64,000 nt of DNA from an uncultured cyanobacterium. Its GTDB lineage: Bacteria; Cyanobacteriota; Cyanobacteriia; PCC-6307; Cyanobiaceae. Both the position numbers and the translations under genes were made by a program. This document shows positions 51,575-61,160 of this stretch, one piece after another. The stretch lies in the NCBI GenBank assembly GCA_903871775.1, contig CAIQIA010000016.1:124001-188000 (forward strand), in the 5' to 3' direction. The notes under the pieces were generated by a model. The model saw only the letters and a list, made by a program, of their open reading frames with translations. It searched no databases and was not told the DNA's origin. Every line of letters begins with the position of its first letter. The first letter of the stretch is position 1.

Positions 51575-52714
51575 ATGGTCAGCAGCAGCACCCAGGGGCG
51601 TGTCGCTCTGATCACCGGCATCACGGGGCAAGACGGCAGCTACCTGGCCGAACTGCTGCTCGAGAAGGGCTACGAGGTGCATGGCCTCAAGCGACGGGCC
51701 AGCAGCTTCAACACCAACCGCATCGACCATCTGTACCAGGATCCGCACGAGAGCGATCAGCGATTGGTGCTGCATTACGGCGACCTCACCGACAGCAGCA
51801 ACCTGATCCGCATCATTCAGCAGATCCAGCCCGACGAGATCTACAACCTCGGCGCCCAGAGCCATGTGGCGGTGAGTTTCGAAAGCCCCGAATACACGGC
51901 CGACTGCGATGCCCTGGGCACGCTGCGGATTCTCGAAGCCGTGCGGCTGCTGGGGCTGATGCAGAAAACACGCATCTACCAGGCCAGCACCAGTGAGCTG
52001 TATGGCCTGGTGCAAGAGATCCCGCAGAAAGAGACCACACCGTTCTATCCACGCAGCCCGTACGGGGTGGCCAAGCTGTATGGCTACTGGATCACGGTGA
52101 ATTACCGCGAAAGTTATGGGATGTATTGCTGCAACGGCATTTTGTTCAACCACGAAAGCCCCCGGCGTGGTGAAACGTTCGTGACGCGCAAGATCACCCG
52201 CGGCCTGGCCCGGATTGATGCCGGGCTGGATGATTGCTTGTACATGGGCAACCTCGATTCGCTGCGCGACTGGGGCCACGCGCGTGATTACGTCGAGATG
52301 CAATGGCGGATGCTGCAGCAGCAGCAACCCGAAGACTTCGTGATCGCCACGGGCCGCCAGGAGAGTGTGCGCCGGTTCATCGAACTCACGGCCGAAGCCC
52401 TGGGCTGGGGTGGTATCGACTGGTTTGGCACTGGCGTGGAGGAATACGGCCAGCGGCGGGGCACCGGGGAGGTGGTGGTGCGCATCGACCCGCGGTACTT
52501 CAGGCCGGCAGAAGTGGAAACGCTGCTGGGGGATCCGACCAAGGCCCGCGAGAAGCTGGGCTGGACGCCCACCACCACCCTCGAGGAGCTGGTGAACGAG
52601 ATGGTGGCGGCCGACCGTGAAGAGGCGAAGAAGGAGGCCTACCTGCGCCGCAAGGGTTTTACGGTGGTGGGGTCGATGGAGAACCCCCCCAACACCCTGG
52701 CGGGCCGTGGCTGA
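51575..52714 (+). CDS. gmd: GDP-mannose 4,6-dehydratase
   Basis: The 379-residue enzyme starts at ATG 51575 ([15 protein letters not shown]). It makes GDP-4-keto-6-deoxymannose, the first step to GDP-L-fucose. The NADP loop is [20 protein letters not shown] (about 13-32). [37 protein letters not shown], the catalytic Thr/Glu in QASTSELYG and YGVAK are all diagnostic of Gmd, as is [17 protein letters not shown]. Length is normal. The fcl gene follows, separated by an eroded HepT-MntA pair. Confidence 0.95.
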   Translation: MVSSSTQGRVALITGITGQDGSYLAELLLEKGYEVHGLKRRASSFNTNRIDHLYQDPHESDQRLVLHYGDLTDSSNLIRIIQQIQPDEIYNLGAQSHVAVSFESPEYTADCDALGTLRILEAVRLLGLMQKTRIYQASTSELYGLVQEIPQKETTPFYPRSPYGVAKLYGYWITVNYRESYGMYCCNGILFNHESPRRGETFVTRKITRGLARIDAGLDDCLYMGNLDSLRDWGHARDYVEMQWRMLQQQQPEDFVIATGRQESVRRFIELTAEALGWGGIDWFGTGVEEYGQRRGTGEVVVRIDPRYFRPAEVETLLGDPTKAREKLGWTPTTTLEELVNEMVAADREEAKKEAYLRRKGFTVVGSMENPPNTLAGRG

Positions 52715-52925
52715 GACCGATGTGCGCTGGCAGCAGGGATTGATCAAGGCCTTTGAAACCACGTTTGAACTGGCCTGGAACACCCTGCGGGAAGCCTTGC
52801 GGCTGGGGCTGTTGGATGACGGCGAAGCCTGGATGCTGATGATTCAGGACCGTAACCTCACCAGTCACAGCTACAACCGTGCAACCGCTGAAACGCTCGA
52901 GCAGCGCCAGCGTCTGGATGCATGA
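52707..52925 (+). pseudogene. HepT-like (HI0074-type) HEPN protein remnant
   Basis: The GTG at 52707 overlaps the end of gmd. The frame gives AFETTFELAWNTLREALRLG and LLDDGEAWMLMIQDRNLTSH then SYN, the core motifs of HI0074-type HEPN proteins, which include the RNLTSHxY RNase-like motif. Compared with the family, the N-terminal helix and about 20 residues between the two motif blocks are missing. The last residues overlap the start of the partner gene. Confidence 0.65.
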
Positions 52926-53188
52926 CCATCACGGGTAGCCCGCTGCTGAATCTGCTGTCGCAACAGCCGCGGCTGGAGGCCGTGTGGCTGTTCGGCTCGC
53001 GGGCGATGGGGCGCCAGAGGCTGATGGCGTCGGTGGATGATCTGCTGTTGCCCTGGCAGGTGGACCTGGTGCTGCAGCACGAACTGCCCGACGATCTGCG
53101 GCAGCACCTGCAACGGGTGGGACGATGCCTGTGGAGACGGGCCGCCGGGCCTGGCTCTGCGCAACAGAACCCATCTGAACCCGCTTGA
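52922..53188 (+). pseudogene. MntA-like (HI0073-type) nucleotidyltransferase remnant lacking the catalytic DxD
   Basis: The 88-residue frame has LEAVWLFGSRAMGRQR, the start of the nucleotidyltransferase motif, but the SDxDLAL segment that should follow is deleted. The sequence continues with DDLLLPWQVDLVLQHELPDD and LRQHLQRVGRCLW, the normal C-terminal part. The tail is read through to the fcl start. Without DxD it cannot transfer nucleotides. Confidence 0.7.
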
Positions 53189-53189
53189 A

Positions 53190-54152
53190 GTGACGTTGAT
53201 TTCCACCACTGATCGCATCTTTGTGGCGGGCCACCGCGGCATGGCCGGCGGGGCGATCGTGCGGGCCCTGGGCCGGTCGGGCTATGAGCAGCTGCTGCTG
53301 GCGGGCCGCGACCAGCTCGATCTGCTCGATGGGCAGGCCGTGCAGGAGTGGTTTGCGGCCGAGCGCCCCTCGGTGGTGGTGCTGGCGGCGGCGAAGGTGG
53401 GCGGGATTCTGGCGAACGACACCTACCCGGCCGATTTTCTGCTCGAGAACCTCAAGATTCAGCAGCATGTGATCGAAACCGCCTGGCGCAGTGGTGTGCG
53501 GCGATTGCTGTTTCTGGGCAGCAGCTGCATCTATCCCAAGTTCGCCGCCCAGCCGATCACCGAAGACGCACTGCTCACGGGTGCGCTGGAACCCACCAAT
53601 GAGTGGTACGCGATCGCCAAGATCACCGGCATCAAGCTGTGCCAGGCGTTACGACGCCAGCACGGCTTTGATGCCATCAGCCTGATGCCGACGAACCTCT
53701 ACGGGCCGGGTGACAACTACCACCCCACCAACAGCCATGTGCTGCCGGCCCTGATCCGCCGGTTCCACGAGGCGAAGCTGGCGGGGGCACCGGTGGTGGT
53801 GTGCTGGGGCAGCGGCACGCCGTTGCGCGAGTTTCTGCATGCCGATGACCTGGGCGATGCCTGTGTTTTTGCGCTGGAGCACTACAACCCCGATCCGCAG
53901 GAGCCGGTGCAGCACCTCAACCTGGGCACCGGCATCGACCTGTCGATCAGAGAGCTGGCCGAGCTGGTGGCGCGCACGGTTGGGTATGAAGGCGAGATCA
54001 GGTGGGACACCAGCAAGCCCGACGGCACCCCTAAAAAACAGCTTGATGTGAGCCGGCTGCAGCAGCTGGGCTGGACGGCCTTGATCCCGCTGGCCGACGG
54101 CATTGCGATGGCCTATCAGGACTTTCTGGCGAATCCTTCAACACGGCTTTGA
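53190..54152 (+). CDS. fcl: GDP-L-fucose synthase
   Basis: A 320-residue enzyme, probably started at GTG 53190, 2 bp after the preceding frame; TTG 53196 is possible. It epimerises and reduces the Gmd product. FVAGHRGMAGGAIVRAL is the NADP loop, AAAKVGGILANDTYPADF and FLGSSCIYPKFAAQPITED carry the catalytic Ser/Cys region, and Tyr-Lys is in NEWYAIAKITGIKLC. NLYGPGDNYHPTNSHVLPAL is diagnostic. Length is normal. With gmd it completes GDP-mannose to GDP-L-fucose. Confidence 0.95.
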   Translation: MTLISTTDRIFVAGHRGMAGGAIVRALGRSGYEQLLLAGRDQLDLLDGQAVQEWFAAERPSVVVLAAAKVGGILANDTYPADFLLENLKIQQHVIETAWRSGVRRLLFLGSSCIYPKFAAQPITEDALLTGALEPTNEWYAIAKITGIKLCQALRRQHGFDAISLMPTNLYGPGDNYHPTNSHVLPALIRRFHEAKLAGAPVVVCWGSGTPLREFLHADDLGDACVFALEHYNPDPQEPVQHLNLGTGIDLSIRELAELVARTVGYEGEIRWDTSKPDGTPKKQLDVSRLQQLGWTALIPLADGIAMAYQDFLANPSTRL

Positions 54153-54242
54153 TTGAGCGGATGCTCCCAGAAATCACGATGATCTACTCGATGATGAACA
54201 TGGGAAACCGCTCAAACTGCGCCTGGCGGGCCGATTTGCCAG

Positions 54243-55119
54243 TCATGCACCCGAAGCGGCTACGCCTTCAAAGTTTTCATGAATACCGTAGCGCTCAAGA
54301 AGGTGATCTAGCAAGGGGTAATCTTGACGCAGCCACATCAGGACCCGCGGATAATACTTTTTAATCAATGACACATAGCCATGATGGTGCACAACAAAGC
54401 CATGGGCTGTATAGCTTTGATCCTCCATCCAGTGGAAGAGGTTTTGGTTTAAACGGCTATCCAGCACTCCTGCCTCGGTGAGCCTGGACCCCGGCGACAG
54501 GCTTGCCATTGCCAGTGGTAGGGCGATCTGATCGAGGTAGGGCCAGCGTTCAGGCACCCACTCCCAGTCATTGTCGGCCAGACAGATCCTCTCCCACTCT
54601 CCACCCAGCTCTGCACCATTGGGTGCAGAGACCACTCCGGCGTTGAACCAGGGTGGACTGGCATGCACGCCGTCGCCGCAGAGCACCTGAAAAGCTGGCG
54701 TGGGCAGGTTGAACGTGCTGTAGAGCCGCTCCCAGGGAAAGTTGTGCCGACCGTGCTCAGGGGTGGCCGCCGGCACTGTTCGACCGACCAGATAATCAGA
54801 CGGGATGGGACGCAGGAAAACACATCCGAATCGCACATCAGAACAGGCCTTGAGCCGAATGCTGATAGCGCTCGCACCTTGTTAAGAATCCGGTAAGTCA
54901 TGCCCTCCACTTGTAACGCTCGCGGCGTGAAGGGGATCAACTCCACTCCCAAGGCCTCAAATAACCCGCCGGCAATCCAAGCTCAAAGGGGGCGTCAGCC
55001 GGGACGGCGAAGTGAAACCGTGTCTCCGGGAACGACTTGCGAGAAATGATCGCTGCGACCATGCAACCAAGCGACAGGCGCTCGCCATCAGCCACCATCA
55101 GTACGTCGAGCGCAGCCAT
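54243..55119 (-). pseudogene. Glycosyltransferase-like gene broken by two frameshifts, AT-rich
   Basis: Starting at ATG 55119 (MAALDVLMVADGERLSLG) the frame ends near 54937. A second frame continues with VELIPFTPRALQVEGMTYRI and RPVLMCDSDVF. A third takes over near 54830: CVFLRPIPSDYLVGRTVPAA, NAGVVSAPNGAEL, and LNQNLFHWMEDQSYTAHGFV to a stop at 54243. Joined, they give about 290 residues with an MCDSDVF metal motif and an N-x-G segment, like a small nucleotide-diphospho-sugar transferase. It converges on fcl. Confidence 0.7.
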
Positions 55120-55182
55120 AGCTTTTTTATGCCGGATAATCACACATCCTAACCCAATGAGGCTGGGCCAAGGTACCCTCAT

Positions 55183-55505
55183 TCATCAAACCGCAATGCC
55201 GAGATTTCCACGTTCTGTAGGCAGCGATCATGGTGTATATCTCAGCATGTCATTCATTGACCAGGGGATGTAATGCCGCTGCAGTTTCCAGTGCGACCCA
55301 CCATCCCAGACTTCACGGACCCATGCCGATCCACCCCAATGACCGTCTCACCCAAAGGCCATCAACAGATCTACATAATGACGGCGGCAAGGCCGAACCG
55401 GTCAAGCAGGCACCGGTCGGCAGCGTCCCTGGAGGCACAGCCCGTCTTGTGGGGCGTCAGGATCGAAAGGCGGAGAAGCCCACGGGAGCTTCATAATTTA
55501 TCTAG
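55183..55505. other. Intergenic stretch between divergent genes
   Basis: About 320 bp, AT-richer than average. Short frames are present but none is convincing. It probably holds the promoter of the gene at 55506; no clear -35/-10 pair was identified. Confidence 0.4.
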
Positions 55506-57443
55506 ATGATTGAGCTTCTTCTTCCCTTCACCCCTGGTCTTGGCTGCGCCACGGCCGCAACCACGGCAGCTTGTGTGGAGCACAAGGTTCCCTGGCTGCG
55601 GCCACGGCTGGTGGCTTGCTCGGCTCCCCCGGGGCCTGAACGAGCGCTGGAGGCCCTGACCCTGGCGGGCGCCGCGCCGGTGTTGCTCTGGAACGGCGCA
55701 ACAGCCCTGGATCCAACCTGGCTGGATCCAGCTGGCCTGGCCCCACTGCCGGCAGCAGTGGCCATCGGGCCTGGTACCCGTGAGGACCTCTGGAGAACAT
55801 GCGAGAGCATCCTGCACTTGCCAGCCCAGCCCAACGCCAACGGCTTTGTGCTCGACCTGATCTGGGCCCCTGATGGTGCAGCCCTCGCGGCTCTCTGGCG
55901 CGATAGCGAAATTCAACTGAAACCCAACCTGCCTGCTGATCTCTGGCCCCACCAGCGGCTGATGCTGGCCTTCCCCCCGGCCCTTCGCCGCCTTGCGCCT
56001 GAACGGCACCTCAATGAAAGGCAAAAGCTTCCGCCGGCATGGCGCCAACGTAAGCCCCCGATTGATGGCGTCGGCCCTGTGATCGGGGAAGAGACTCCTC
56101 TTCATGAGCTGCTCTGGTCGAGCAGTGATCTCGGGGCCGATCTCACCCGCCTTGCAGAGATCGGATTATCGAGTGATCCGCTTCCCGGCGCACCTCCCCC
56201 CTACGCCGCGATCAAGGCCGCCACCCTGCTGAGGCAGCCATCACTGCTGGCCCTTGCCTGGGAGCAACTTCTCGCCGCTCCTGCAGATCCGCAACACTGG
56301 GGGCTCGCCCTGGATCTGTGGTTGGCAGCAGGCCGCTGTTGGCCCTTTACACCACCATTGCAGACACCAGAACAGCTTCCGGTCCAGCACCGTGTGCTCC
56401 TGCTGCAGGCTCTTCAGGCTGGCTGGATGACGCCGCCGTTCCCACTGGACGCTCTGATGGCATCGGTTCCAGTGGCACATCAAGCCTTGCAACAGCGTCC
56501 AGTGGCCATCGACACGGTTCTTGATGCCTTGCCATCCGTCACTCCGGAGGATCGAGCCTCCCTCCGCAGCGCCTACCAGGCGGCACCCCCCAGCATCCGC
56601 CACTCGGCATTCCGATGGGCCAGCGTCGATGCGGTCGATCCGGCTGCACTGACCCGACTGGAACGCGGCATCCTCCAGGCCCTCAGCGACGGTTCAGGGT
56701 TCAGCCTGTTGCGGCTTGGTGACGGCGAGGCTCTGTTTCTTGCCGGCGAGCGACCCTGTCTGGGTGGTGCCACCAGCAATGGCCGTCAGGTTGACCCTCG
56801 GCTGCACGCGGGGGCGCACCTGCCGCCCGATCTGCATGACCTCCTCGCCAATCGTTTTTTGCAGGCCATCGAGGCTGCCGATGCCGTCGGGGTTCCCGAC
56901 CTCTCCCAGTGTCTGCAGGGACCGAAGCATTACAGCCTGGTCATGACCATTCTCTGGCGTCTGCTGCCAGCAGAACGCCAGGCGGCGCTGGCCCCCCGGC
57001 TGCTGCCGGGCGGCTGCCATCTGCACCTGTACTGGCTTGCCAGCGGGGCCTACGAACGCCCCCCCTTTCTGAACGTGCACGGGGTGATTGCCCCCCAGCT
57101 GCCCCCCAACCTGGCCGGACGGGTGAACTGGCAGCCGATCCCAGGGGAGAAAGGCCACCACGGCGATGCCCCGGGACCCGCCCATTACCCGGTCGTGTAC
57201 AACGAAACCCTGGCCTGGATTGATCACCAGGCAGGGCCGGGCAGACTTTTTCTCGTGGGGGCCGGCATTCTTGGCAAGATCTACTGCGATGCCATTCGCG
57301 AGCGCGGCGGCGTCGCCATTGATGTGGGCTCAGTGATGGATCTCTGCGGCGGCCTCAGCACCAGCCGGGGAGAGTTTCGCCTCAATCCCTTTTTGCAGCC
57401 CCTGGCCGCCCGGGCCTTTCGTCAGCCCCCCGCCACCGCCTGA
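55506..57443 (+). CDS. Large protein with C-terminal GT-D-type (DUF1792-like) glycosyltransferase domain
   Basis: A 645-residue protein (MIELLLPFTPGLGCATAATT). The first 380 residues resemble the helical or Rossmann-like front parts of other glycan proteins here but are unassigned. From about 395, FSLLRLGDGEALFL gives the RxGDGE motif of GT-D fold enzymes. GAGILGKIYCDAIRERGGVA then IDVGSVMDLCGG (about 585-616) is the closing signature. These enzymes transfer a hexose to a glycan or glycoprotein. The end overlaps the convergent FkbH-like gene by 22 bp. Confidence 0.7.
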   Translation: MIELLLPFTPGLGCATAATTAACVEHKVPWLRPRLVACSAPPGPERALEALTLAGAAPVLLWNGATALDPTWLDPAGLAPLPAAVAIGPGTREDLWRTCESILHLPAQPNANGFVLDLIWAPDGAALAALWRDSEIQLKPNLPADLWPHQRLMLAFPPALRRLAPERHLNERQKLPPAWRQRKPPIDGVGPVIGEETPLHELLWSSSDLGADLTRLAEIGLSSDPLPGAPPPYAAIKAATLLRQPSLLALAWEQLLAAPADPQHWGLALDLWLAAGRCWPFTPPLQTPEQLPVQHRVLLLQALQAGWMTPPFPLDALMASVPVAHQALQQRPVAIDTVLDALPSVTPEDRASLRSAYQAAPPSIRHSAFRWASVDAVDPAALTRLERGILQALSDGSGFSLLRLGDGEALFLAGERPCLGGATSNGRQVDPRLHAGAHLPPDLHDLLANRFLQAIEAADAVGVPDLSQCLQGPKHYSLVMTILWRLLPAERQAALAPRLLPGGCHLHLYWLASGAYERPPFLNVHGVIAPQLPPNLAGRVNWQPIPGEKGHHGDAPGPAHYPVVYNETLAWIDHQAGPGRLFLVGAGILGKIYCDAIRERGGVAIDVGSVMDLCGGLSTSRGEFRLNPFLQPLAARAFRQPPATA

Positions 57444-59251
57444 ATCGCCTCCACCGTGATGTGGTCTGGCATCGGCTTCATGGCAGCAAGGGGCACCACC
57501 AACCGATCAGCCTGGCGCTGCAGGCCTGCCGAGGTGAGATTCTGAAGGGCCACCTGGTTGCGACCCGTCTCAGCAAACGCCATCGAGAGCAGCTGGTCGG
57601 GCCAGGGCTGAGCCCGGGCCAGCAACTGCAGCAGCGTCTCTTCAATGCCGAGGCCGAACACCCGACAGCTGACCACCATCTGCCGCACCAGGCCTGGCTG
57701 CAGCACGGCCACTGCCGTGATGCCATAGGGCGTATGCACATCGGTGATGTCGAAACCCCAGAGCTGCGCGCCGGCAGCCAGGGCCGCCGCCAGCCCTTCA
57801 TGGGTCCAGCGTTCACCGGTGGTGTTGAACTGGTTGGTCTTGTTGATCAGTTCAAGGCAACGGCTGGCGCTGTCGCTGCCCATGCCCATCAGCGGCAGGG
57901 GACGCAACCGCAGCTTCAAGCCGGCCAGAAAACTGCCGCGATCAAGCTGCTGGCGCTGAGCTTCCCGCCGGATCTGGCCCTCCACCATCGCCGACCGCTG
58001 CGCCGATTCGCGGCTGATGCCACCGCTCTGAAGTTCCGGAGACCACAGCAGGATCCGCCGCAGCACGTGCGGATCACGACCCAGCACGCGCATCGTCGGA
58101 TAGGCCGCCTGCATGGCCTGGCGCTCGGCCGGGTTGTCATCGATGAACAGAACGTTATGGGGCAGCAGGTTGGTGGTTGCCAGCACCTCCTGCATGTTGG
58201 TGGGCTTGTCGGTCCAGTTGATCATCAGCACGCTGAACTGCTCAGGCGGCAGCAGGCTCGACCAGCGCCCCATCACCGTCTGCGGATCGTTCTTGCTGAT
58301 CACCGCCAGCAGCACGCCCCGCTGCCGCAGGAACGCCAGAGCCTCGGCGTAACCGTTGGGCCAGCCGTCGCTGAAGACAGGGCCGTCCCATTCACCGCTC
58401 ACCCCCCGCCAGAGGGTGTCATCCAGATCGGTGACCACCAGCTTGATGGCATCGGTGCCCCGCACACTGCGAAACGAAGCCCGCAGTTCGTGCAGGCACT
58501 CGAGGATGAACTCATAGGCCTTGGATTCGAACTTGCTCAGCTGGGGCGCCACCGGCTCGAGGCGCTTCCCATCAAGGGGATCGTCGGTGACACCGTAGAC
58601 AGCATTGTGGGTGCTGATCCACATGGCTTCGTCAAGGATGTAGCGCTTGCCCAGCGAAGCGGCAATGGCATCAACATCAAGAATGTAGGCGTTGGCATAA
58701 CCACCCACAATCTCAGCCAATGCACGGTTGAGTTCTTCAAAGAAGAAGACGAGATTGCGATGGTCGTTGCGAGGCAACAGCCGGCCCGCCGGGTTGACCG
58801 TGGGCACAAAGAAGTTGGCCACGAAGGTCAACACGCCCCGCTCGCGGTTGTAGCGCATCAGCTCGTGCATGATCAGCCTCAGCCTCTCCACGGCTGTGGT
58901 CTGCAGCTGCTGCCAGTCGTGCAGCCGCTCCTGACTCAGCATCAGATGCTCGGTGTCGCGCCAGAAGGCCCTGGTCGAGGTCTGGATCAACTGGAAGTCG
59001 TAGGTGTCGAGGGGCTGAGGTGGCTGCTCGGGCAGGGGCTGCAGATTATTGAGGGCGATCCAGTCGGCCTCGCAGCCGGGCCAATGCCTCTGAATATTCT
59101 CAGGTATTGAGGCGATCAGGCAGCTGCCGATGACCAGCACGCGCTTGGGGTAGCCCGGGGTGACCTCGAGGTCATTGGGAGTGCGAAAACCCAAACCCGT
59201 CAGCATCTGAATACGGTCTTGACAAGTAGTGGGGAATACTACCGATTCCAC
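57422..59251 (-). CDS. FkbH-like HAD-superfamily protein
   Basis: A 609-residue protein. The N-terminal 250 residues are SGNH-like (VLVIGSCLIASIPENIQ, then STRAFWRDTEH). The HAD-IIIC domain follows: LVVTDLDDTLWRGV (DLDDT at about 273-277), LAVISKNDPQTV, and VLFIDDNPAERQAM. The C-terminal region (LINKTNQFNTTGERWTHEGL) is the GNAT-like part typical of FkbH proteins. Such proteins load acyl or glyceryl groups onto carrier proteins or act in polysaccharide assembly. No carrier protein gene is seen nearby. Length is usual. Confidence 0.85.
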   Translation of the reverse strand: MESVVFPTTCQDRIQMLTGLGFRTPNDLEVTPGYPKRVLVIGSCLIASIPENIQRHWPGCEADWIALNNLQPLPEQPPQPLDTYDFQLIQTSTRAFWRDTEHLMLSQERLHDWQQLQTTAVERLRLIMHELMRYNRERGVLTFVANFFVPTVNPAGRLLPRNDHRNLVFFFEELNRALAEIVGGYANAYILDVDAIAASLGKRYILDEAMWISTHNAVYGVTDDPLDGKRLEPVAPQLSKFESKAYEFILECLHELRASFRSVRGTDAIKLVVTDLDDTLWRGVSGEWDGPVFSDGWPNGYAEALAFLRQRGVLLAVISKNDPQTVMGRWSSLLPPEQFSVLMINWTDKPTNMQEVLATTNLLPHNVLFIDDNPAERQAMQAAYPTMRVLGRDPHVLRRILLWSPELQSGGISRESAQRSAMVEGQIRREAQRQQLDRGSFLAGLKLRLRPLPLMGMGSDSASRCLELINKTNQFNTTGERWTHEGLAAALAAGAQLWGFDITDVHTPYGITAVAVLQPGLVRQMVVSCRVFGLGIEETLLQLLARAQPWPDQLLSMAFAETGRNQVALQNLTSAGLQRQADRLVVPLAAMKPMPDHITVEAIQAVAGG

Positions 59252-59294
59252 AGGCCAGCAGCACCCCTGACAGAGCCATCAAACCCTCAAGCGT

Positions 59295-60239
59295 GTGGCG
59301 CAGGGGTATGCAGATTTTGCAAGATCGCTGGCCTCGCCAGCTGACCTAGGGTCAGCCCCACGACATCGCCTCAGCGACCCTCAACAGACCGTGCTCGACC
59401 TGCTCCATCTGCACGGGTTCAAGTGCGCCGGCACCACCCTCATCTGGGCCCTGCAGCGGCACTACGGCGACGCCCTCGGCTACGTCGAAAGCCCCGACAG
59501 CGGCAGCCGCCTGCCCTGGCAGTGCCTCGCCGCCGCCCTGCCCCAGCGGCCCTTCAGGGCCGTGACCTCGCACCTCATCACCCTGCCGCCCCCGGGCCAG
59601 CTGGCCCACCTCAAGGTGGCCTTCGTGCGCGATCCCATCGCCCGCCTCGCCTCGGCCTACCGCTTCCAGCGCGACCTGCAGCAGCCCCGGCCCGACTGGA
59701 TCGAGGGCCTCAGCTTCGAGGGGTACCTCGAGCAGATGGTGCGCTCGTCGCTCTCCAACTACCAGACCCGCCACCTCTCACCCCAGGAGCCGGCCGACTG
59801 GCAGCTGCGCAACGGCTGGGGCGCCCGCCCCGAACTGATCGACTTCGAACGGCCCGACCTGTTCGTGGGCGTGGTCGAGCGCTACGACGATTCGCTGCTC
59901 GTGCTCGAGGCCCTGCTCGAGTCCCAGGGCACCCCCCTCGACCTGGCCTATGCCTTCGCCCGCAACACCACCGAGGCCACCCCCCAGGACCGGGCCGATG
60001 AGCAGGCCCTGCGGGGCAACGGCGACCTGTTCATGACCGAACTCGACCGCAGCCTGCGCCGCCGGGCCGACGAACGCCTCGACCGCCACCTGGCGGCCCT
60101 GCCCGACCTTGATGACCGCCGCCAGGGCTTTCGCCGGCGCTGCGCCGCCCTGGCCGCCGACCCGCCCGATCCCACCCTGCGGGGTCAGGCCGACTGGCAC
60201 TACCTCACCCAGGACGGCTGGGTCGAAGTGAGACACTGA
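59295..60239 (+). CDS. Sulfotransferase-like protein
   Basis: A 314-residue protein, starting at GTG 59295 or further in. The phosphate loop is HLHGFKCAGTTLIWALQR (about 38-55). The 3'-phosphate segment is LKVAFVRDPIARLASAYRFQ (about 103-122), with the RDP-x5-SAY pattern of the Sulfotransfer_2/3 group. The rest is Arg/Asp/Leu-rich. It lies 21 bp before rmlA on the same strand, so it is probably in the rml operon. It is the fourth sulfotransferase-like gene in the window. Confidence 0.8.
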   Translation: MAQGYADFARSLASPADLGSAPRHRLSDPQQTVLDLLHLHGFKCAGTTLIWALQRHYGDALGYVESPDSGSRLPWQCLAAALPQRPFRAVTSHLITLPPPGQLAHLKVAFVRDPIARLASAYRFQRDLQQPRPDWIEGLSFEGYLEQMVRSSLSNYQTRHLSPQEPADWQLRNGWGARPELIDFERPDLFVGVVERYDDSLLVLEALLESQGTPLDLAYAFARNTTEATPQDRADEQALRGNGDLFMTELDRSLRRRADERLDRHLAALPDLDDRRQGFRRRCAALAADPPDPTLRGQADWHYLTQDGWVEVRH

Positions 60240-60260
60240 GCCCCAGTCTGGGCCCGCGCC

Positions 60261-61160
60261 ATGCTCCCCCGCCGCGGCATCATCCTGGCCGGCGGCTCCG
60301 GCACCCGCCTGCATCCCATCACCCAGGCCACCAGCAAGCAGCTGCTGCCGGTGTACGACAAGCCGATGATCTATTACCCGCTCAGCACCCTGATGCTGGC
60401 GGGCATCCGCGAGATCCTGGTGATCTCGACCCCCCACGACCTGCCCCGCTTCCGCGAGCTGCTCGGCGACGGCAGCGCCTGGGGCCTGGCCCTCAGCTAT
60501 GCCGAGCAGCCCAGCCCCGATGGCCTCGCCCAGGCCTTTCTGATCGGCGACCGCTTTCTTGACGGCCATCCCGCCGCCCTGATCCTGGGCGACAACCTCT
60601 TCTACGGCCACGACCTGGTGCTGGGCCTCGAGGGCGCCACCGGCCGGGCCGACGGGGCCACGGTCTTTGCCTACCGGGTGGCCGACCCCGAGCGCTACGG
60701 CGTCGTGGGCTTCGACGGCGACCTGCGGGTGGTGTCGCTCGAAGAGAAACCCCAGCGGCCTGCCTCCAACTACGCCGTCACCGGCCTTTATTTCTACGAC
60801 GAGCAGGTGGTCGAGCTGGCCCGCCAGGTACGGCCCTCGGCCCGGGGTGAACTCGAGATCACCGACCTCAACCGCCTCTACCTCGACCAGGGGCGGCTGC
60901 ATGTCGAACTGCTGGGCCGCGGCATGGCCTGGCTCGACACCGGCACCTGCGATTCGCTGCACGAGGCCGGCAGCTACATCCGCACCCTCGAAAAGCGCCA
61001 GGGCCTCAAGATCGGCTGCCCCGAAGAGGTGGCCTGGCGCCAGGGCTGGATCAACGACCAGCAGCTGCTCAGCCTCGCCGCCCCCCTGCGCAAGAGCGGC
61101 TACGGCGCCTACCTCGAAGGGCTGATCGGCGAGGCGCTGCCCAGCGGGATCAGCCGATGA
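60261..61160 (+). CDS. rmlA: Glucose-1-phosphate thymidylyltransferase
   Basis: A 299-residue enzyme of normal length that makes dTDP-glucose. [20 protein letters not shown] is the nucleotidyltransferase signature, [19 protein letters not shown] is diagnostic, [10 protein letters not shown] holds a metal Asp, and [19 protein letters not shown] closes the active site. The stop overlaps the rmlD start by 4 bp, and the order here is rmlA-rmlD-rmlB-rmlC. Confidence 0.95.
   Translation: MLPRRGIILAGGSGTRLHPITQATSKQLLPVYDKPMIYYPLSTLMLAGIREILVISTPHDLPRFRELLGDGSAWGLALSYAEQPSPDGLAQAFLIGDRFLDGHPAALILGDNLFYGHDLVLGLEGATGRADGATVFAYRVADPERYGVVGFDGDLRVVSLEEKPQRPASNYAVTGLYFYDEQVVELARQVRPSARGELEITDLNRLYLDQGRLHVELLGRGMAWLDTGTCDSLHEAGSYIRTLEKRQGLKIGCPEEVAWRQGWINDQQLLSLAAPLRKSGYGAYLEGLIGEALPSGISR

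Noticed and set aside
54153-54215. Inverted repeat TTGAGCGG / CCGCTCAA between fcl and the pseudogene, possible terminator
   Set aside because: The 8-bp arms are separated by 47 bases and there is no T-run, so it is not a convincing terminator.
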